Source: Riptortus pedestris (lineage: Eukaryota; Arthropoda; Insecta; Hemiptera; Alydidae). From it: 64,000 nucleotides of DNA. Below are positions 58,429 to 64,000 of this stretch, piece after piece; within the stretch, counting starts at the first letter, position 1, and the number at the start of each line of letters is the position of its first letter. The position numbers and the translations under genes are program-made. Where the stretch lies: NCBI GenBank assembly GCA_019009955.1, contig CM032228.1, positions 66,208,501 to 66,272,500 on the forward strand, read 5' to 3'. The notes under the pieces were generated by a model that worked only from the letters and a program-made list of their open reading frames with translations, had not been told where the DNA came from and made no database searches.

Positions 58429-59990
58429 CTAGCTCAGATAACCGGCTACGCTCGGGAATTCATTTGAGGCTGAACGGTGATGGTATACTTTTGGCAAGGC
58501 TTTACTTTGCACAATATTTTGACATTTACCCGTCCCAGTGTTTAGGGCTAACACCCGTCGTTTCTGTGGATTTGTTAATAATAAAATTATTTTTTTATGT
58601 AAGACTTCACTGTCCTGCATATTGTCATATTTCCCGTTTCCTGTGCATTATGCATAGATTTGAATTATTAATGAGAAAATATTGACATACATTTGAATCA
58701 TTTTTTTCATTTGAGGTACCTGGTAGTTCATAATGAAAAGAAGTGCTGAGCAAATTTCTCTAAATAACAAAATAAACAACTTTTGTTTTGTGCATATTTG
58801 CTGAAACCCCAATAGGAAATCAATATTTTTAATTTCAGGCTTCCCTTATAACCCCCACTCCTGCCCGTCCCTAGAAATAGTATGGCTTATTATAAGGAAG
58901 GCGTTAGTGCTAATACACATACCGAGTGTTTTATTTAGTTCGGTTGAGTCTTTTGTGCCAAATAAAATTGTTGACTCCCGCTATAGTTTTTAGCGTATAA
59001 CGCCTTTATACTTCGGTATACGACGATAATGTATATAAAAAGAGTTTCTCTAAATAACAAAATAAACAACTTTTGTTATGTGCATATTTGCCGAAAATGC
59101 TATAGGAAACGAAATATCACTATTATTAATTTCAAGCCTTACTTATAATCCCCACTCCTGCCCGTCCCTAGAAATTTATTATGGCTTATTATAAGGAAGG
59201 CGTTAGTGCTAATTCACATACCGAGTTTGGTTTAGTTCGGTTGAGTCTTTTGTGCCAAATAAAATTGTGGACTCCCGCTATAGTTTCTGGCGTATAACTC
59301 ATTTATACTTCGGTATACGGCAAAAGTGCATATAACAAAAGTTTCTCTAAATAACAAAATGAACAACTTTTGTTATGTGCATATTTGCTGAAAAAGCAAT
59401 AGGAAACGAAATATCGCTATTTTTAATTTCAGGCCTTCCATATAACCCCCACTCCTGCCCGTCCCTAGAAATGTTAGTATGGCTTATTATAAGGAAGGCG
59501 TTAGTACTAATTCACATACCGAGTTTGGTTTAGTTCGGTTGAGTCATTTGTGCCAAATAAACTTATGGACTCCCTCTATAGTTTTTAGCGTATAACTCAT
59601 TTATACTTCCGTATACGGCAAAAGTGCATATTACAAAAGTTACTCTAAATTAGAAAATAAACAACTTTTGTTATGAGCATATTTGCTGAAAAAGCAATAG
59701 AAAACGAAATATCGCTATTTTTAATTTCAGGCCTCCCTTATAACCCCCACTCCTATTTATCTTAGATAATATTAATATAGCCTAAAGTCTAAGTTGGGCT
59801 AGTAGTAATACACATACCAAGTTTCATAAAATTCGGTTCAGCCGTTTATGCGTGAAAATGTATCAAACAAACAAACATACATACACGAAAGAAACAAAAT
59901 GCAGTTATTGTGTCTATGACATGTGAAACGAAAAGTTATCGTGAAATTTCGCGAAAAAAATCAATGTACAGACAGAGAATTTGATTTGAT
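58429..59990 (-). mobile_element. Helitron-like nonautonomous element, copy 3 (longest)
   Basis: The minus-strand 3' terminus is CCCGAGCGTAGCCGGT, TATCTGAG, CTAG, then T. The opposite end (minus strand TTCTCTGTCTGTACATTGA) sits beside another TA run at 59992-60052. The interior holds nearly four tandem copies of a 298-bp unit: CCCGTCCCTAG at 58863, 59161 and 59459, and a diverged one near 59752. Each unit has AAATAACAAAATAAACAACT, ATTTTTAATTTCAGGCCT and TTAGTGCTAAT. The plus strand then reads TTCGGTTCAGCCGTTTATGC and an AAACAAACAAAC tract. No rolling-circle Rep/helicase frame. Confidence 0.7.
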
Positions 59991-59991
59991 T

Positions 59992-59994
59992 ATA

Positions 59995-60042
<48 letters not shown>

Positions 60043-60052
60043 ATATATATAT
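59992..60052. repeat. (TA)n microsatellite
   Basis: TA run at the 5' side (element orientation) of Helitron-like copy 3. Confidence 0.9.
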
Positions 60053-60219
60053 AACATTGTTCTAATTATATTTACAAAAATATTAAAATAATTGCTAAAA
60101 TTTAAATGATTAAGTCTTTACTAACAATAAACTAAAATAAAATACGACATTTACAATTTTTAATATTTATATGCAAACCTAAAACCAATAACAATCACCA
60201 GCAAAAACGCTATGGTTCA

Positions 60220-60740
60220 CTTCTCACTTGAGCTCAAGAAAGAAAAAAATTACTAACGAACTGCGCTGTAAGGAAGGCGATAATATACTGAGGGCCGATG
60301 GAGAATTTAAGGACAATAGCAATGGGCTAAGGGCGAGGAGAGCCGGTAGAAGATGAGAAAGGAGATGAAGCGTCTAGCGAGTCATGAGCCCGGGAGGGGG
60401 GGGGTGGTTGCCACGTGACGCGTCCACACGTGTTAAGTGTAAATTTATCTTACCTGAAACATTTACCCTGAGAGAAAGAGCTCCGCAGGGTGAGATAATG
60501 GAAAGAGAATAGAGACAAATATTTCAAGGAGAATTAGGAAATATCACACCAATTCACCTGTCCGGATAAACTGCACGACTAAACTCTGGTTAATCCGGCG
60601 AGTGTAGTAGGACCGGAAAAATTAAGCTTGTAACGTCAAGATGACTGGATTCCCACACAGAAGGAGAACAGACACCAGCAAAGCCACCGAGTACAAATAA
60701 TCGGGACCTCATGGACTCTTAAACAACAGCAATAACCAGA
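60220..60740. other. GC-richer unique island
   Basis: Purine-rich and complex: GGGCTAAGGGCGAGGAGAGC, GAGCCCGGGAGGGGGGGGG, and CCACGTGACGCGTCC (an E-box CACGTG). No frame of note. Candidate regulatory or conserved noncoding sequence. Confidence 0.3.
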
Positions 60741-61060
60741 TTGCTACCGGTTAATAGGGTTGAACAGCTATACGAGGAAATTTTATTTGATAACTAGTTT
60801 ACTATAATTGCCTCGCTCAATTGATTCAAACGACGTACCAAACCAATTTTAGACAATTGTTGCTTTAAAGACGAATCTATTGTATAATATATTTCATATA
60901 TTATAGCATGAGGATTGTTTATTTTTATTTTTAGTGATGGCTAAATAATCCCTTGAGAAGGAGTGGTGACACTCGCAACGCGTCGGGAATGAAGTTATTG
61001 ACTATAAGAAGGAGTTATTATTTTCTGAACTCATGGCTCAAAAAACATTCTCAAATAATA
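60740..61060 (+). repeat. Dispersed repeat with hammerhead-like phrase, plus copy
   Basis: Partner of 56740-57060 (inverse orientation): GAGGAAATTTTATTTGATAA, CGCTCAATTGAT, AGTGATGGCTAAATAATCCC, TTGAGAAGGAGTGGTGACAC, TCGCAACGCGTCGGG. CGAAACG reads CGCAACG here. Confidence 0.65.
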
Positions 61061-61084
61061 TATGGTGAGTGTATAAATCTACTG

Positions 61085-61720
61085 TATATATACAATTCTA
61101 CTGTACGTGTGTATGTCACTGAACTCCTCCTATACGGCTGGACCGATTTGAATGAATTTTGTGTATGCGTTTGGGTGACGCCCTGGATAGTTTAGATTCA
61201 CAAATCAGCCCGGCAGATGGAGAAGGAGTGGGGTTGTAAGGGAGGCCTAAAATTAAAAATAGCGATATTTCGTTTCCTTTTGGTTTTCGGCAAATATGCA
61301 CAGTATAATAGTTGTTTATTTTATTATTTAGAGTAACTTGGGTTATATTCACTTTTGTCGTATAACAAAGTATAAACGAGATATACACTAAAAAATTAAC
61401 ATGGGAGCCAACAATTTTATTGGGCACTAACGATTGAGCCGAGCTTAACAAAACTCTATATGTAAATTAGCAATAATTCTTCCACGATTATAAGCTATAT
61501 TAATTTTTTTAGGTTCGAACAAGAGTGGGGTTTATAAGGGAGGCCTAAATAAAAAATTCGCGCAATTTCATTTTCTATTTGTTTTTAGGCAAACGTACAA
61601 ATAGCAAAAGTTGTTTTTGGTGTTATTAAAAGTAGCTTTTGTTTTAAACATGTTATTATTAAATTTAATATCCTTATTGCTTGAAATATCATACAAGACA
61701 ACGTCTGTAAGGTCCGCTAG
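61085..61720 (+). mobile_element. Helitron-like nonautonomous element, copy 4 (opposite orientation)
   Basis: The left end, TTCTACTGTACGTGTGTATG, is preceded by TA-rich DNA. The right end carries AGACAACGTCT (4-bp stem), GTAAGGTCCG and CTAG, then T of a TA run at 61721. The interior shares TTCCTTTTGGTTTTCGGCAA and GAGGCCTAAAATTAAAAATA with the reverse complement of copies 2-3 but belongs to a different subfamily. Frames here are not conserved. Confidence 0.6.
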
Positions 61721-61754
61721 TATATATATATATAAATATTTATATAATGACTAT

Positions 61755-61790
61755 AACCATACCCCTAAGGGAAGTCTGCTAAAAAACGCA
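61755..61790 (-). mobile_element. T-site family 5'-end scrap
   Basis: CCCTAAGGGAAGTCTGCTAA followed by AAAA: the terminal palindrome arm in minus orientation only. Confidence 0.6.
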
Positions 61791-62500
61791 CAGGCTCGGT
61801 CAAACATAAGCAAAATTCGTATCTTTGAATTGAAGTCAGATGAATTTTAGACGAGGGGACGACTGCAAAGAGGGAGGTTATGGAACCTTGAGTGACTCCC
61901 TGAGGGGTGGAGTAGTGCAGCAGTGGTGATGTGTGACACCGAGTCTAATAGCTCCAGCTATGGCCACCCCCACTCGGCTATAATTAAAACTTTAGATGGG
62001 AAAACTTTTAGAGCCCGGTGAAACAACAGAAAGAGTGCCCCACTGTCCGGCATGGCCCCCTCTCGCCGCAAGTTTTCAGAATAAAATACCTCCATGACCG
62101 GCCGCCAACCAATGGCGCAACTTCTTTTTAATGGAGTTTAAACAGATAAAAGGGACAGGGGCAGAGGCGCTTTCCTTGAGAGCGAAAAAAAAAAACAACA
62201 ACCACTAATCCCACTTTTACACGAGTTATTAACTCAAAAAGTGGGAGGCAATCTCTTTAACGGCCCTCGGCTTAATTTCCGTTCCAGCTTCATCATACGA
62301 AGCGAGTGACGTAGCCAGGGGGAGAACTGGGAAGGGGAGGAACGAGCGGGGGAAAAAAATTGAGGAAAATAATAATAAAAAACCTACACCGTTTTGCTAA
62401 CTAGGACTCCATCCGGCAGCAACAGGAAGCTCCCTTTCCTTCCTACTCGCCTTTACAATTCCTCTTTATTTTCAATTTTCTTTTTCAATAATACAGCTTA
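61791..62500. other. GC-richer unique region
   Basis: The longest complex non-repetitive stretch in the window: CACCCCCACTCGGCTATAATT, CCGGCCGCCAACCAATGGCG (contains CCAAT), GCAATCTCTTTAACGGCCC and GAAGCGAGTGACGTAGCC. These are promoter- or enhancer-like features but no gene follows convincingly. Confidence 0.35.
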
Positions 62501-62641
62501 AATGGACGCAAACGTAGTTCATATCCTTTCTCCTTTTACTTTTTAATAACCTCATTCCATATTTTAAACTTTAATTTTATTACTCCATTAAGTAGAAATA
62601 TCTTTGCTCTAACGATAGTTTCCGACGAAGAAAGCATTTAG

Positions 62642-63028
62642 TTGGCATTTAGCTTCTATATCTTGTTTTATGGGGATTTTTTCTTTCGAAAAATGTTGTT
62701 TCGATTACCAAAAGAACTAGGAAACAAATGTTACAGAATTCTTTTTACAGTAAGCAATGCAAGAAAATACTACTCTCCATTAGAAATCCTGTTAACTTTC
62801 ACGTCAAAACCTACAAGTTTAAATTCAAAGATAGTATCGGAGGAATATAGAAATGAAGTATACCACAATTGGGGAATGCCCATGGATCAGGGGTCAATGT
62901 CTCCTGTGTCAAGCGACATAGATCACGGACAGTATTTGAATGAGGGTACGACGGAGTTGTTACAACAGGCACTACCAGAGCACGCTGGTGTCATGGCGGT
63001 AGAGAAATGGCGGAAGTCTAGCGAGTAA
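62642..63028 (+). other. Open frame of 128 codons, unrecognised
   Basis: The longest frame in the window that is not repetitive or transposon-like. It starts MAFSFYILFYGDFFF (hydrophobic for about 15 residues) and ends in a more ordinary composition (MPMDQGSMSPVSSDIDH, TTELLQQALPEHAGVMAVEK). I see no known domain, splice context or homologous copy. The AT-rich first half looks like chance; the last 50 codons are the only part that could be exon-like. Low confidence that it is coding. Confidence 0.15.
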
Positions 63029-63339
63029 ATCAGCTTGACAGCCCATCGGTATGACGATACGTACATTGACTAGCTAATAATTGTCTAAGACTAGTAAACT
63101 AGACGTCGGTAGAATGACCACTGCCCCCGGAGTTATAGTGAGGCCCGTCTGCCTTCTGGAGACAACTTATCAGGTTCTCCTTGGCTAACGGGGGTTAGAC
63201 GTCGAGTTGATCACTTACTACATAAAAACTTTGATCGCAAATCCCTCAAGAAGTCGAGTGCGGCTAAAGTAATTCCATATAGAGATTTCAAAAATTTCTT
63301 CACACTTCCATCAATTCTATCAACTAAATGTTCTTGAGA

Positions 63340-63415
63340 GCTCCCGTTGCTGATTTGGTAAGACTCTCTTTTTGTAACCACAAGATCTCGAGCTCGAATC
63401 TCGCTGAGAGCCACT
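63340..63415 (+). other. tRNA-like degenerate sequence
   Basis: GCTGATTTGGTAAGA (A-box-like) and GAGCTCGAATCTCGC (B-box-like) are spaced as in a tRNA. The acceptor arm does not pair, so it is more likely a tRNA pseudogene or SINE head than a functional tRNA. Confidence 0.35.
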
Positions 63416-63449
63416 ATGTTTTCCTGGATTATTTGTTTCTAGGGCATTT

Positions 63450-64000
63450 ATTTTAGCATATTTCACTTAAGGGAATTTAGCTATTGAGGTCGTGCTCTTG
63501 ACGCGATTTTCGAAAAAAAATTTAAAATGTCCATCGATCCATGACGAAAATGAGGACCGTTCAAAATTATATATATATTTGTCTGTTAACGCTCTAGCGG
63601 TCGCAATTTTTGTTTGATCGTTACCAAACTCGATATTTAAACGTTTTATGCAAAAAGACAGATCAAGTTCGTTAATAGCTGAAATCGGACCAGGAGGAGG
63701 GGGGGGGGTTAGAGGGAGAGAATTTCGAAAATTCTATATCCGTTATTATGCGTCGGATCAAAATATTGTATAGAACCAATCTTATTGCAAATTAAATTTA
63801 CTATAAATATTGTTCTATACATGTATTCTTTATCTTGAATATTAACCGAGATATTTCCATTTTTATTAAATGTGGGCGGTTAATGGACGAGAGTGAGTTT
63901 CCCGCCAAAAGCGAGTTCAGCCGCTTTCTCTTTTCTCTTTCTCTTTTGTAAAACTTCACTTGGGAAATCTGCTTACTTTACGCAGCCCCTGCGTGATGGA
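63450..64000 (+). mobile_element. T-site family copy Q (cut by window end)
   Basis: TTTTAGCATATTTCACTTAA at the left, CTATTGAGGTCGTGCTCTTG, CATCGATCC, a short TA core, GCTCTAGCGGTCGCAATTT, GAAATCGGACCAGGAGG, a G-run, AACCGAGATATTTCC, GGGAAATCTGC and ACGCAGCCCCTGCGTGATGG at the last bases. The element is complete apart from about two terminal bases. Confidence 0.9.

Noticed and set aside
62642..63028. A 128-codon frame as a host gene.
   Set aside because: No domain, splice signal pattern or repeat-independent support. Its first half is AT-driven hydrophobic sequence. Kept only as a low-confidence open frame.

Overview
This looks like intergenic DNA from a large, AT-rich, repeat-dense invertebrate genome, probably an arthropod and possibly a hemipteran-type insect. 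The evidence is the mix of transposon relics: R1-clade and RNase-H-bearing non-LTR retrotransposons, Penelope-like elements with a GIY-YIG nuclease, a pogo-like TIR element, tRNA-derived SINEs and Helitron-type elements, with very many (TA)n runs. The species cannot be fixed from the sequence alone. I found no intact host protein-coding gene, no rRNA and no convincing functional tRNA. Nearly all open frames over 60 codons are low-complexity, tandem-repeat or transposon-derived.

The dominant family, here called the T-site family, has about 15 substantial copies plus fragments, roughly 15% of the window. Intact ends run from TTTTAGCAGATTTCCC to a short hairpin (ACGCAGCCCCTGCGT) and GACGGAC followed by Ts. 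Subterminal inverted repeats (GCAGATTTCCC) lie near both ends, the core often holds a (TA)n run, and copies sit in T-rich sites. This resembles the Helentron-associated (HINE/DINE-1) plan. A second family of four copies (28.05, 32.13, 58.43 and 61.09 kb) has a Helitron-like hairpin plus CTAG end and lies in (TA)n; two copies carry a 298-bp internal tandem unit.

Region by region. 0-3.7 kb: converging LINE relics, one an in-frame chimera of two families, then a T-site copy. 5.1-6.5 kb: a 23-bp satellite with a 69-bp higher-order repeat. 9.2-11.35 kb: two T-site copies, the second composite. 12.8-14.3 kb: a 43-bp minisatellite. 14.75-14.95 kb: a foldback enclosing a hammerhead-ribozyme-like core. 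15.4-16.8 kb: an old 62-bp satellite. 19.15-21.87 kb: a 47-bp minisatellite with TATAAAAGG in most units, split by an R1-clade reverse transcriptase fragment. 25-30 kb: SINEs, an inverted repeat, and a head-to-head T-site pair around a Helitron-like copy. 30.3-38.5 kb: T-site copies, two of which abut a near-identical 0.5-kb block, plus a 298-bp foldback. 39.4-41.9 kb: a LINE nested inside a Penelope-like element, then microsatellites. 42.6-43.8 kb: a 44-bp minisatellite. 44-51.9 kb: T-site copies, LINE 3' tails, a long inverted repeat, and a 102-bp tandem array disrupted by a T-site copy next to a second Penelope-like relic. 53-60 kb: more T-site copies, long GA/TA/CA runs, a pogo-like MITE and the largest Helitron-like copy. 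60-64 kb: a fourth Helitron-like copy and a final T-site copy cut by the window edge.

These parts do not form a pathway. The window records successive insertions, with microsatellites and poly-T runs acting as landing sites.
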